From positions 186,001 through 250,000 of the forward strand of contig NZ_JAIGNP010000002.1 in NCBI RefSeq assembly GCF_019711535.1: a DNA stretch of 64,000 nucleotides. The letters are read 5' to 3'. The notes beneath the pieces were generated by a model. That model was not told the origin of the DNA and searched no databases. It worked only from the letters and a program-made list of their open reading frames with translations. Numbering within the stretch: the first letter of the stretch is position 1; every line of letters starts with the position of its first letter. The stretch is from Qipengyuania aestuarii (lineage in GTDB: Bacteria > Pseudomonadota > Alphaproteobacteria > Sphingomonadales > Sphingomonadaceae). Shown piece by piece: positions 8,517 to 18,169 of this stretch. Made by a program: the position numbers and the translations under genes.

Positions 8517-10862
8517 ATGGCTTCGCGCGCAAGCGCCAGACCCGATTGGCGTGCGGCATTTCGCCGTTCGCTGCGCCGCGCCACCCACATGGCCGGGGCC
8601 GGTGCGCTGTTCGCGCTACTCGTCTTTCTGACCCTGGCGCTGGCAAGTTACAGTCAGACCGATCCCAGCGTATCCACGGCTGCTTCGGGCGAAGAGATTT
8701 CCAACTGGATGGGCGCGAGCGGGGCCTGGGCCGCCGAACGTGCGCTCTTCTACTTCGGCCTTCCCGCGTTGCTGCTGCTGCCCATGCTCTGGATTTCCGC
8801 CCGCCGGCTGTGGACCGGGGTGGAGGATCCCGAAGAGGAGGAGACGCCTGGCAAATGGTGGCCGACATTCGGCCTGCTGCTGCTTGCCATGCTGTTGCTC
8901 GGTTCGGTGGTGTCGCTGCTGCTGGAAGAAAGCCCGGGGCCGTTTCCGGCGGGCGCGGGCGGTCTTGCCGGTCTGCTGGGCGCAGGTGCGATCGAGGCCG
9001 TGGCCACGCGCTTCGGCGGAAGTTTTTCGGGCTGGATCATCGCACTCCTGGGCCTTGTCGCGCTGGGCGGCGGACTGGCGCTCGTCACGCGCGTTTTCGC
9101 CATCGACTGGGCGCAGTTCTTCACTCTGCCAGAAATCCTCAAGCGGCGCCCGCAGCTGTCGGATATCGATTTGCCGCTGGGCCCGAAAAAGCAGAAGCGC
9201 GCCAAACCGCCGGTTGCCGAGGACGGAGACGACCTGCCCGCCGAAGAGAGCGAGACCAGGGCCGCCCGGCGCGTGCCTGAAATCGCCGATCCCGTTGCCG
9301 CGCCGGTGCAATCGGGCACTGCCAAGCCCAGACAGCGCGACATGTTCGCCAATTACGAACTGCCCAGCAACGATCTGCTTGCCGATGCGCCCGAACAGAA
9401 GGCCGCCAAGCTCGACAAGATTGCGCTCGAACGCAATGCGCGGTTGCTCGAGAATGTGCTCGACGATTTCAACGTGAAAGGCGAGATCACGGCCGTTCGC
9501 GCCGGGCCGGTGGTGACGATGTACGAACTGGAGCCTGCGCCGGGCATCAAGGCCAGCCGCGTGGTCGGCCTGGCCGAAGACATCGCCCGCAACATGAGCG
9601 CGATCAGCGCGCGCGTGTCGCCCATTCCGGGCAAGACCGTGATCGGTATCGAACTGCCCAATGCCGACCGTCAGATGGTCAGTTATAAGGAACTGGCGAC
9701 CTCGAGCGCCTTTGTCGACCATAAGGGCAGCCTGCCGATGATCCTGGGCAAGGACATCGCTGGCGAACCGATTATCGCCGATCTGGCCGCCATGCCTCAC
9801 CTGCTTGTCGCAGGTACGACCGGTTCGGGTAAGTCGGTCGGGCTGAATGCGATTCTCTTGTCGCTGCTCTATCGCTTCACGCCCGACGAGTGCCGCCTGA
9901 TCCTGATCGATCCCAAGGTGTTGGAGCTCAAGACCTACGACGACATCCCTCATCTTCTCAGCCCCGTGGTGACCGAGCCCGCCAAATCGGTGCGCGCGCT
10001 CAAATGGGCGGTCGAGGAGATGGAGAAGCGCTATCGCATGATGTCCTCCGTCAACTCGCGCAACATCGCGGGCTTCAACGACAAGGTGCGGGCGGCGGCG
10101 GCCAAGGGCACTCCGCTCGGCCGCCGGGTCCAGACCGGCTTCGATCCGGAGACTGGCGAGGAACTCTACGAGGAAGAGCAGCTCGATTACGAACCGTTGC
10201 CGCTGATCGTCCTGATCGTCGACGAACTGGCCGACCTCATGGTGACGGTAGGCAAGGAAATCGAAGTGCTGATCCAGCGCCTTTCGCAGAAGAGCCGCGC
10301 GGCGGGCATCCATCTTATCATGGCGACGCAGCGTCCGTCGGTCGACGTCATCACCGGCGTCATCAAGGCCAATCTGCCGACCCGGATCAGCTTCAAGGTG
10401 ACGAGCCGGATCGACAGCCGCACCATCCTGGGCGAACAGGGCGCCGAGCAATTGCTGGGCAAGGGCGACATGCTCTACAAGCCCAACACGGGCGCGGTAG
10501 TGCGCGTGCATGGCCCCTTCGTGGCCGACGACGAGGTCGAACGCGTGGCGGATCACTGGCGCGAGCAGGGCAAGCCCGATTACGTCGATGCCGTGACCGA
10601 AGAGCCAGAGGAAGGCGGCTTCAATTTCGAGGACGAATTTACGGCGAGCGACAATCCCGAAGAACGCAAGTACCGCCAGGCCTGCCAGATCGTGATCGAG
10701 AACCAGAAGGCGAGCGGAAGCTGGCTCCAGCGCCAGATGGGCGTAGGGTACAACACTGCGGCCAAATGGATCGAACGCATGGAAAGCGAAGGGCTGGTCG
10801 GCCCGGCCAACCATGTCGGCCGGCGCGAGATTTTCCGCGACCAGGACGGCAACCCGATTTAA
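8517..10862 (+). CDS. ftsK: DNA translocase FtsK/SpoIIIE family
   Basis: Septum-anchored motor that pumps chromosome ends and promotes dimer resolution during division. 781 aa: N-terminal four-helix membrane region (residues about 25-200, including GALFALLVFLTLALASYS), a short charged linker, then the motor with Walker A GTTGSGKS at 433-440 and Walker B LIVLIVDE with D569/E570, and a C-terminal winged-helix gamma domain (SWLQRQMGVGYNTAAKWIER) that reads KOPS-type polarity sites. The linker is short, as in other sphingomonads, compared with E. coli FtsK (about 1,330 aa). ATG 8517 follows GAAGAAGGGAA. A DUF389 gene starts 9 bases downstream. Confidence 0.95.
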   Translation: MASRASARPDWRAAFRRSLRRATHMAGAGALFALLVFLTLALASYSQTDPSVSTAASGEEISNWMGASGAWAAERALFYFGLPALLLLPMLWISARRLWTGVEDPEEEETPGKWWPTFGLLLLAMLLLGSVVSLLLEESPGPFPAGAGGLAGLLGAGAIEAVATRFGGSFSGWIIALLGLVALGGGLALVTRVFAIDWAQFFTLPEILKRRPQLSDIDLPLGPKKQKRAKPPVAEDGDDLPAEESETRAARRVPEIADPVAAPVQSGTAKPRQRDMFANYELPSNDLLADAPEQKAAKLDKIALERNARLLENVLDDFNVKGEITAVRAGPVVTMYELEPAPGIKASRVVGLAEDIARNMSAISARVSPIPGKTVIGIELPNADRQMVSYKELATSSAFVDHKGSLPMILGKDIAGEPIIADLAAMPHLLVAGTTGSGKSVGLNAILLSLLYRFTPDECRLILIDPKVLELKTYDDIPHLLSPVVTEPAKSVRALKWAVEEMEKRYRMMSSVNSRNIAGFNDKVRAAAAKGTPLGRRVQTGFDPETGEELYEEEQLDYEPLPLIVLIVDELADLMVTVGKEIEVLIQRLSQKSRAAGIHLIMATQRPSVDVITGVIKANLPTRISFKVTSRIDSRTILGEQGAEQLLGKGDMLYKPNTGAVVRVHGPFVADDEVERVADHWREQGKPDYVDAVTEEPEEGGFNFEDEFTASDNPEERKYRQACQIVIENQKASGSWLQRQMGVGYNTAAKWIERMESEGLVGPANHVGRREIFRDQDGNPI

Positions 10863-10871
10863 GGGCAAGTG

Positions 10872-12422
10872 ATGGACGCCGTTACCCGCAATCCATCCGC
10901 CGACGAAGAGGCAGAACGCGCCGCCCGCTGGGTATTCTCGCCCATCGGCCGGGGCGTGGCACAGGTGCGCCACTATTGGCGAACTAATGTGCGCACCGGT
11001 GTCGATCATCAGGAAGTGATCGCCAAGATCGCGCTCGAATGCCCGATGACCGCGCGGTACATGCTGATGACGATGATGTCGGCGGGCATCGCCATCCTCG
11101 GCCTGCTGCTTTCGTCGGGGGCCGTGGTCATCGGCGCCATGCTGCTTTCGCCTTTGATGAGCCCGATCCTCGGGGTCGGTTTCGCGCTGGCGACCGGCAA
11201 GCAGAAATGGCTGCGCATCAGCGCCAAGACCTTGGCGCTCGGGAGCATCGTCGCGGTTCTGTTCGCCGCGCTGATTGTGCTGGTTTCGCCGCTTCAGACG
11301 GTCACTGAAGAAATCGCGTCGCGCACGCGGCCGAACTTGCTAGACTTGCTGGTGGCGCTGTTCTCCTCGATCGCCGGATCCTATGCGATGATCCGCGGCC
11401 GCGAAGGCACCATCGTCGGCGTGGCCATTGCAACGGCCTTGATGCCGCCGCTGGCCGTGGTGGGCTTCGGGCTCGCCACACTCAACTGGACCGTGTTCTT
11501 CGGCGCGCTCGGCCTATTCGTGACCAACTGCCTGACCATCGCGCTGACCGCCACGATCATGGCGCGCCTCTACGGTTTCCGCACGAGCCTCTCCACGCGG
11601 CAGGGCTGGTTCCAGAATGTCGGCATCTTCATGATCTTCGTGGCTCTGGCGATCCCGCTGGGCTTGTCGCTGCGGCAGATTGCGTGGGAGACCAATTCCC
11701 AGCGGATCGTGCGCAATGCGATCCAGGCGGAATTCGGTTCGCGCGCCAGGATCAGCGAACAGACGATCGACTGGGACAGTGAACCGCTCAACATCACGGC
11801 CACGGTCTTCACCCCCGATTTCGATACGGGCGCGAACGGTGATCTTTCCAAGACACTTCAGCAAGAGCTTGGCCGCGAAGTCAGCGTAAACGTCGAACAG
11901 TTGCGCGTCGGTGCCGATCCGGGGGCAGCCGAGCAGGCCGAACTGGCCCGTGCCCGCGCCGCCGAACAGGCTGCCGCGACCGAGCGCCAGATCTCCACGC
12001 TGGTCGACCGTATGGCGATGGCCGCCGGCGTCGACCGTTCCGCCGTCCTGCTCGACCGCGATACGCGCATCGTCTCGGCCAATGCCAAACCTCTGCCGGG
12101 CCTTGCGCTCGAAGGCTATCGCGATCTCGAAGCGCGCGTGATCGGCGATACGCCCGGATGGCAGGTCAGATTGCGACCCCCTCTACTTGCGCTACCCTCC
12201 GTTACGCTGGGCGAGGATGGTCCGGATGATGCCGGGGTCGCGGCGGAAAAGACCGTGCTCTGGGCCGCACGGCGAATCGATCTGCCCTTGATATTGAGCG
12301 GGCCTGCACAGCAGACAGAGGCGCTGGCCACGCGCCTGCGCGGAGAGGGAATCGAGATTGCGCAAGTCGATGAGGCTGATGGCGAGCAGATTGCAATCCG
12401 CTGGGCCCCTGTTCCGCAATAA
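10872..12422 (+). CDS. DUF389 multipass membrane protein
   Basis: 516 aa. The N-terminal half is the DUF389 (TIGR00341-like) module: a soluble start, then hydrophobic helices including AGIAILGLLLSSGAVVIGAM and LLSPLMSPILGVGFALATG, then further membrane segments up to about residue 275. The C-terminal half is a soluble, moderately charged domain with a coiled-coil-like Ala/Glu/Arg stretch around residues 355-380. Function of the family is not established. ATG 10872 is preferred over GTG 10869 because AAGGG sits 7-8 bases upstream. It follows ftsK within 9 bases and is probably cotranscribed. Confidence 0.85.
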   Translation: MDAVTRNPSADEEAERAARWVFSPIGRGVAQVRHYWRTNVRTGVDHQEVIAKIALECPMTARYMLMTMMSAGIAILGLLLSSGAVVIGAMLLSPLMSPILGVGFALATGKQKWLRISAKTLALGSIVAVLFAALIVLVSPLQTVTEEIASRTRPNLLDLLVALFSSIAGSYAMIRGREGTIVGVAIATALMPPLAVVGFGLATLNWTVFFGALGLFVTNCLTIALTATIMARLYGFRTSLSTRQGWFQNVGIFMIFVALAIPLGLSLRQIAWETNSQRIVRNAIQAEFGSRARISEQTIDWDSEPLNITATVFTPDFDTGANGDLSKTLQQELGREVSVNVEQLRVGADPGAAEQAELARARAAEQAAATERQISTLVDRMAMAAGVDRSAVLLDRDTRIVSANAKPLPGLALEGYRDLEARVIGDTPGWQVRLRPPLLALPSVTLGEDGPDDAGVAAEKTVLWAARRIDLPLILSGPAQQTEALATRLRGEGIEIAQVDEADGEQIAIRWAPVPQ

Positions 12423-12500
12423 GCTTGCGTCCGTGCCTCCTTTGCTTGCTGCCCGATAGCTAGGCCTGTACCTCCCTCCGCAAGAGAAGGAGTTCGCATA

Positions 12501-13619
12501 ATGCGTGTCGGTTGCCCCAAGGAAATCAAGAACCACGAATATCGCGTCGGCCTGACGCCGGAGAGCGCGAAGGAGCTGATTGTCCAGGGCAATGAGGTCT
12601 GGATCGAGACTCAGGCCGGCTGCGGCATCGATGCGACCGATGAACAATATATCGAGGCGGGGGCAAAGATCGTCGACACGGCGGACGAGATTTTCGCCGA
12701 ATGCGAGATGGTGGTGAAGGTCAAGGAACCGCAGGCCGTAGAACGGGCCAAGCTGCGCGAAGGGCAGATCCTCTATACCTACCTTCACCTCGCGCCCGAT
12801 CCGGAGCAGACGAAGGATCTCGTCGACAGCGGTGTGACGGCGATTGCCTATGAAACCGTGACCGGGGCCAACGGCCAGCTTCCGCTCCTCAAGCCCATGA
12901 GCCAAGTGGCCGGGCGCATGAGCGTCCAGGCCGGGGCGAGCGCGCTCGAGAAGGCCCATGGGGGCCGCGGCGTTCTGTTGGGCGGCGTACCGGGCGTGAT
13001 GCCGGGCAAGGTCGTGGTGATCGGCGGCGGTGTCGTCGGTTTCAACGCGGCGCAGATGGCGGCCGGTCTTGGGGCGGACGTCACCATTCTGGACCGCGAT
13101 CCCGATGTGCTGGAGAAGGTCGGCACCCATTTCGAATCGCGCGCCAGCACCCGGTTCTCCAACCAGGCTAATCTCTACGATGCGGTTTGCAGCGCCGATC
13201 TGGTGATCGGTGCCGTGCTGATACCCGGTGCAGCGGCTCCCAAGCTGGTGACCCGTGAAATGCTCAAGGACATGCAGACCGGCGCGGTGCTGGTCGACGT
13301 GGCGATCGATCAGGGCGGCTGTTTCGAAACATCCAAGCCGACGACGCATGCCGACCCCACTTACGTGGTGGATGACATCGTCCATTATTGCGTCGCCAAC
13401 ATGCCCGGTGCCGTAGCGCGAACGAGCACCTATGCCCTGAACAACGTGACCCTGCCGCATGCCCTGCGCATTGCCCGTCTGGGATGGAAGAAGGCGCTCG
13501 CTGCGGACCCGTATCTGGCCGAAGGACTGAACGTCCATGCCGGCGAAGTTACCTATGAAGCGGTCGCGCGCGAACTGGGTTATGGCTATCGCCCCGTCGC
13601 CGAGGTCCTGACGGCATAA
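12501..13619 (+). CDS. ald: Alanine dehydrogenase
   Basis: Reversible NAD-dependent oxidative deamination of L-alanine to pyruvate and ammonium. 372 aa, full family length. Seen: N-terminal [20 protein letters not shown], substrate residues K75 (VVKVKEP) and H96 (YTYLHLAP), the Rossmann motif [16 protein letters not shown], and [15 protein letters not shown] near the C-terminus. ATG 12501 follows AGAAGGAG. It stands alone between DUF389 and the GGDEF gene, with its own 78-base upstream spacer. GlnD in the same window also serves nitrogen metabolism, but nothing links them physically. Confidence 0.97.
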   Translation: MRVGCPKEIKNHEYRVGLTPESAKELIVQGNEVWIETQAGCGIDATDEQYIEAGAKIVDTADEIFAECEMVVKVKEPQAVERAKLREGQILYTYLHLAPDPEQTKDLVDSGVTAIAYETVTGANGQLPLLKPMSQVAGRMSVQAGASALEKAHGGRGVLLGGVPGVMPGKVVVIGGGVVGFNAAQMAAGLGADVTILDRDPDVLEKVGTHFESRASTRFSNQANLYDAVCSADLVIGAVLIPGAAAPKLVTREMLKDMQTGAVLVDVAIDQGGCFETSKPTTHADPTYVVDDIVHYCVANMPGAVARTSTYALNNVTLPHALRIARLGWKKALAADPYLAEGLNVHAGEVTYEAVARELGYGYRPVAEVLTA

Positions 13620-13688
13620 AATCCCGGTTTCATGCGGCAACACAAGTTTAACGTGCCATTAGGAAAATAATGCGTATCGGGGCTCTCA

Positions 13689-15455
13689 ATGGGAAGGGCC
13701 CTGATCGCAGTCTTGCGGTCTGCTTCATGGCGGGCTGCGGCAATCACCGTGCTTTGCGCGGCGATGCTGCTCGTCCCGGGTAGGCTTGAGGCAAGCGATG
13801 GATTTGCTCCGGGGTCGATCTGCCACATTTCCACCGATACCAGCATGTCCTATCGTCAGGCCGTTCAGACACCCGGCGACTGGAACTGCGATGACGACCT
13901 GCTCGATTGGAACGCGGCGCGACATATCATCCGTCACGATCTGTCCGGCTTTACCGGAGCCGGTGCTTATCCCCGCTATGCGGAGTTCGATCGCTTCGAA
14001 TTCGATCGCCTCACGGTCACTGCCGAGGCGATCGACGGAACGATAGCGTCACGGACCTTCGGATTTGAAGATCTCAAGCTTGGTCCCTCAAGCCTTCGCG
14101 CCATGATCGAACTGCCGGATCCTGGTGGCCCCTTGCGGACGATCACCTTCATCCATGAGGGCGGCCAATATCCTGACGTATTTGTCGACGCCGAATTTGC
14201 GCGGGAAACCGATACGCCGGCGGTCGCGGGATATTACCATCTGCTGGCAGCGCTGTTCTGCGGGCTCCTGCTTACGCCGGCAATTTTCGATCTCATTTTC
14301 TACCGGGCGCTGCGCGAACCCTTCCTGCTTTATCACAGCCTGTTTTGCATGATGGCAGTCATTCAGACCGCTGCCGTCTCGGGCCTGCTCCCGATGGTTA
14401 CCGCGCTTTCGTATTCGGCAGAACTCTCGATCACATATCTCAGCCTCGATCTCATGATCGCGGCGACCTTCCTTTTCGCTTATCGATTTATCGAGCGAAA
14501 GAGTCTTACGCCACGGCACCGCCGCTGGTTGCTGGCCATGGCGGGATTGGCTGTCGCCAATGGTCTGGTGGGAACATTCCTGATCGACCCGCTGGCAGAC
14601 TATATCGACTACATCTATTTTGGGGTTCTGGTGGCGCTTTTCGGGGCCTATTTCCCGATACTGCTCAGAGCGCGCCGAAACGCAAGCCGGGTGGCCGTAC
14701 TGCTTGCGCTGGGCATCTTGCCCCTTTTTCTGATCATCCTGGCACAGACGGTCAGCGTCTATGCCTTAGGCGAGAGCGGAGAGTTCGACGAAACATGGCC
14801 GCAAAACTTTGCTTTGTTGTTCGAGGTCCTGGCGACGGCTCTTGCGGTCGCGGACCGCTTCCTCATTATCCGGCGTCAGCGCGACCGCGCTCTTCTGACC
14901 GCACGCGATCTGGAAGCAATCACCGAGCATGATGAGCTTACCGGGCTGCGCAACCGGCGATCGCTTGAAATTCGCTATCCAGAGCTCGTGAAGGATGGTT
15001 TCAATGCGCTTGCGCTGGTCGATCTGGACGATTTCAAGGCCATAAACGACGATTTCGGCCACCCGGTAGGGGACCGCGTCATTCGCAGCGCTGCCTGGGC
15101 GCTCAGTCCGGGAGACGACGACGACCTCATCGCTTTCCGGATGGGCGGCGAGGAATTTCTGCTGCTGCTTCGCGGAAAGGATGCGGCAGAAAAAGCCGAG
15201 GCGCGGCGCAAGGCAATGACGGCTCGCATCCTGGCGGAAGTGGATGAAGTCGACCGGCCAGTGACGGCGAGCATGGGCTTCGTGGATTTTGGCGATCTCG
15301 CCAGCGCCGAAGCGACGGAAAGCTTCGGCAAGCTCTATGTACTGGCCGATCGATTGCTTTACGATGCCAAATGTTCGGGACGCGATGCGGCAGAGATGGA
15401 GAAGCTGCGTGCTGAAGACCCTATTCCCCGCTTCTCGCACCAGGCTGCGGAATGA
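13689..15455 (+). CDS. 7TMR-DISM diguanylate cyclase (GGEEF)
   Basis: Predicted membrane sensor that makes cyclic-di-GMP. 588 aa: signal peptide (residues 1-35), an extracytoplasmic region to about 180 of the 7TMR-DISM extracellular type, seven hydrophobic helices between about 180 and 400, then a GGDEF domain starting at ITEHDELTGLRNRRSLE with the active-site loop GGEEF at 486-490 and DLDDFKAINDDFGH upstream. The RxxD inhibitory site normally five residues before GGEEF is absent (the sequence there is DDDLIAFRM), so product inhibition at that site is not expected. No EAL domain. Ligand unknown. Confidence 0.92.
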   Translation: MGRALIAVLRSASWRAAAITVLCAAMLLVPGRLEASDGFAPGSICHISTDTSMSYRQAVQTPGDWNCDDDLLDWNAARHIIRHDLSGFTGAGAYPRYAEFDRFEFDRLTVTAEAIDGTIASRTFGFEDLKLGPSSLRAMIELPDPGGPLRTITFIHEGGQYPDVFVDAEFARETDTPAVAGYYHLLAALFCGLLLTPAIFDLIFYRALREPFLLYHSLFCMMAVIQTAAVSGLLPMVTALSYSAELSITYLSLDLMIAATFLFAYRFIERKSLTPRHRRWLLAMAGLAVANGLVGTFLIDPLADYIDYIYFGVLVALFGAYFPILLRARRNASRVAVLLALGILPLFLIILAQTVSVYALGESGEFDETWPQNFALLFEVLATALAVADRFLIIRRQRDRALLTARDLEAITEHDELTGLRNRRSLEIRYPELVKDGFNALALVDLDDFKAINDDFGHPVGDRVIRSAAWALSPGDDDDLIAFRMGGEEFLLLLRGKDAAEKAEARRKAMTARILAEVDEVDRPVTASMGFVDFGDLASAEATESFGKLYVLADRLLYDAKCSGRDAAEMEKLRAEDPIPRFSHQAAE

Positions 15456-15474
15456 CCTGCGGCGCGTAAGGCGG

Positions 15475-15867
15475 TCAGCGAAAGGGCTCCAGGATTTCAG
15501 GACGCACCCGGACCAGGCGGTTGCTCTCGCGATCGAGCATCGCCCAGGTCGTCGCTGCGGAGATGATGACTTTGCCGGCGGCATTGCGGAAATCGACCCT
15601 GCGGACCGAAGTCGCGCCCTTGGGCTGGCCCTCGATCCAGGTTTCCGCAGTCACTGTCTCGCCTTCTGCCACATTGCCGCGATAATCGATCTCGTGCCGG
15701 GTCACGACCCAGAAGAAGCGCGCGCTGTCCTCGGGGGCGGCGACCTCTTCCCAATTGGTGACCGCGATGTCCTGAATCCAGCGCACCCAGACGGCGTTGT
15801 TCACATGACCAAGCTCGTCGATATGTTCGGGAAGGGCGGTGAAGGTCCTCTCGAAACGCTTGCTCAT
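15475..15867 (-). CDS. Hot-dog fold acyl-CoA thioesterase
   Basis: 130 aa, 4-hydroxybenzoyl-CoA thioesterase-like single hot-dog domain. The signature HIDELGHVNNAVWVRWIQD near the N-terminus, with the conserved Asp and GHVNN, places it in this family, as does TRHEIDYRGNVAEGE. Substrate unknown; may hydrolyse short or aromatic acyl-CoAs. Its ATG at 15867 overlaps the TGA of the upstream peptidase gene (ATGA), so translation is likely coupled. Convergent with the GGDEF gene across 19 bases. Confidence 0.88.
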   Translation of the reverse strand: MSKRFERTFTALPEHIDELGHVNNAVWVRWIQDIAVTNWEEVAAPEDSARFFWVVTRHEIDYRGNVAEGETVTAETWIEGQPKGATSVRRVDFRNAAGKVIISAATTWAMLDRESNRLVRVRPEILEPFR

Positions 15868-18026
15868 ATCGCCTCGCCCATCTGCCACAGGATGAAAGCG
15901 TATTCTTCCGCCACTTCATAGATTGACGCGAAGCGGCCCGACTTGCCGCCGTGGCCTGCACCCATATTGGTCTTGAGCAGCAGTTCGTTATCGTCGGTCT
16001 TGAATTCGCGCAGCTTGGCAACCCATTTGGCAGGTTCCCAGTAAGTCACGCGCGGATCGTTCAGGCCGGCGGTGACCAGCAGCGGCGGATAATCCTGTGC
16101 CGCCACCTGATCGTAGGGCGAATAGGACAGGATATAAGCGAAGGCCTGTTTGCTCTCGATCGGGTTGCCCCATTCGGGCCATTCGCCCGGGGTGAGCGGA
16201 AGGTCCTTGTCGAGCATGGTCGAAAGCACGTCCACGAAAGGCACGTGTGCGACCACCGCTCCCCACAGCTCCGGATTGGTGTTGAGCACTACGCCCATCA
16301 ATTCGCCGCCCGCCGAGCCGCCGCTCGCACTGATGCGGCCTTGCGCCGTGTAGCCTTGGGCAATCAGCCCCTTCGCCACATCAACGAAATCGTTGAAGGT
16401 GTTGGTGCGCTCGTTGAGCTTGCCCTGCAGATACCAGATGCGCCCGAGATCGTCGCCGCCGCGAATATGCGCGATTGCGAAGGCATAGCCGCGATCGACG
16501 AGGCTGAGGCGCGTGGTCGAGAAATTGGGCGGGTAGGCAAAACCGTAGGCGCCATAGGCATAGAGATGCAGCGGCCCGCCGGCCTCGCGATCCTTGCGGC
16601 TGACGATGGATACTGGAACCGGCGTGCCGTCGCGTGCAGCAATCTCGATCCGCTCGACCTGATAGAGGTTTGCATCATAGCCGCTTGGGATTTCCTGCTG
16701 CTTGAGCAGTTCCAGCTCAGCGGTATCGACATGGTAGTCATAGACCGAACCGGGCGTGACCATGCTTTCATAGGCAAGCCGCAGCCGGTCGGTTTGATAT
16801 TCGGGATTGTTCGACAGTCCGGTCGAGAAGCTTGCTTCGGTAAAGGCGATGGGCTTGACCAGATTGGGGTCGGTGTAACTGCGCAGCTGAATCTGGTCGA
16901 GCCCGCGCAGACGGCCTTCGGTGACGTAGAAATCCTTGAACAGCTCGAACCCGTCGAGATAGAATTCGTCCGACCCCGCGATCAGCGTGGTCCAATCGCC
17001 GGGTGTGTCGAGGCTCGCCGTGGCGAGGCGGAAGTTCACGTGATCGTCATTGGTGTGCACGTAGAGGACGGCCTCGTCATCCTCGGTGCGGAGATCGACA
17101 TCGTATTCGCGGCCCGTCTTGCGCGGGGCGACAAGGATCTGTTCGCCGGTCGGATCGTCTGCCCGCACCAGCCGCACTTCGCTGGTCTCGTTGTCACCGG
17201 TTGAAATGATCAGCCAGTCTTCCTGCGCCGACAGCCCCGCATCGACGCGAAAGCCATCGTTTTCCGTTTCACGGTAGAGTTCGACATCGTCCGCGATCGG
17301 TGTGCCGAGCACATGCATCGTCGCATCGTGGACGCGCCACTGGTCATTGGCCAGACCATAGACGATTGCCGTGTCGTTCATGACCCACGCAAGCCCGGTC
17401 AGCGTGCCGGGGATTTCGTCCGGCAGAAGCTCGCCGGTCTCCAGATCCTTGATACGGGCGGTAAAGCGTTCCGACCCATTGGTGTCCGCCGAATAAGCGA
17501 GATAACGACCGTTCTTGGAAACCGAAAAGGCGCCGAGGCGGAAATATTCGTGCCCTTCCGCCAGTTCGTTCTCATCGAGGATCAACAAGGGCTCTCCGCC
17601 CGCCACCGGCTTGCGGTAGTATTTGCGGTATTCCTTGCCTTGCTCGAATTCGGACCAGTACAGCCAGTCGCCATCCTTTTGGGGGACGCTGCTCTCGTCC
17701 TCCTTCACCCGCGCTTTCATTTCCTCGTACAGCTCGTCGACCAGCGCCTGCTGCGGGGCCATGCGCGCCTCGAACCACGCATTTTCGGCTTTCAGATGCT
17801 CCAGCACCTCCGCATCGTCGATTGTGGGATAACTCTCGTCCTTGAGCCAGTGATAGGGATCAGAAATCGTGATCCCGTGGTGCGAATAGGAATAGTCGCG
17901 TTTTTCGGCGGTCGGCGGAGAGGTGGGGGCAGTCACGGATGTCCCTTCGTTGGATTGGGCATAGATTGGTGCGGCCTGGGCCAGCACGGCGACAGATAGG
18001 CATGCGACCAGTCGGTTGAAAGTCAC
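15864..18026 (-). CDS. Secreted prolyl oligopeptidase family protease (oligopeptidase B-like)
   Basis: S9A serine peptidase that cleaves short peptides, probably after basic residues. 720 aa: signal peptide ending near APIYAQ, N-terminal beta-propeller (residues about 70-440), and C-terminal alpha/beta hydrolase with the nucleophile S571 in SGGSAGGEL, D657 in GLNDPRVTYWEP and H692 in GAGHGGKSGR. The triad and YWEPAKW context resemble PtrB. Classical oligopeptidase B is cytosolic, whereas this protein has a clear export signal, so it is probably periplasmic. It is followed by a thioesterase with a 4-base overlap. Confidence 0.93.
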   Translation of the reverse strand: MTFNRLVACLSVAVLAQAAPIYAQSNEGTSVTAPTSPPTAEKRDYSYSHHGITISDPYHWLKDESYPTIDDAEVLEHLKAENAWFEARMAPQQALVDELYEEMKARVKEDESSVPQKDGDWLYWSEFEQGKEYRKYYRKPVAGGEPLLILDENELAEGHEYFRLGAFSVSKNGRYLAYSADTNGSERFTARIKDLETGELLPDEIPGTLTGLAWVMNDTAIVYGLANDQWRVHDATMHVLGTPIADDVELYRETENDGFRVDAGLSAQEDWLIISTGDNETSEVRLVRADDPTGEQILVAPRKTGREYDVDLRTEDDEAVLYVHTNDDHVNFRLATASLDTPGDWTTLIAGSDEFYLDGFELFKDFYVTEGRLRGLDQIQLRSYTDPNLVKPIAFTEASFSTGLSNNPEYQTDRLRLAYESMVTPGSVYDYHVDTAELELLKQQEIPSGYDANLYQVERIEIAARDGTPVPVSIVSRKDREAGGPLHLYAYGAYGFAYPPNFSTTRLSLVDRGYAFAIAHIRGGDDLGRIWYLQGKLNERTNTFNDFVDVAKGLIAQGYTAQGRISASGGSAGGELMGVVLNTNPELWGAVVAHVPFVDVLSTMLDKDLPLTPGEWPEWGNPIESKQAFAYILSYSPYDQVAAQDYPPLLVTAGLNDPRVTYWEPAKWVAKLREFKTDDNELLLKTNMGAGHGGKSGRFASIYEVAEEYAFILWQMGEAI

Positions 18027-18169
18027 GGAACACCCTTCTTGATCGGCACAAAGCTGGAAAGACCGGCGGTAAGCGCCTATTGACGAAGATGTGATTATGC
18101 GCGGCCACTGTCGGCCGCAAGTGCTGCTTCGCTTCTGCGCCCGGCAGCCCGATGAAAGGATTATCGCCC

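Noticed and set aside
8616-11009. 797-codon open frame on the - strand opposite ftsK
   Set aside because: Shadow of ftsK; no domain or ribosome-binding site, composition typical of antisense frames.
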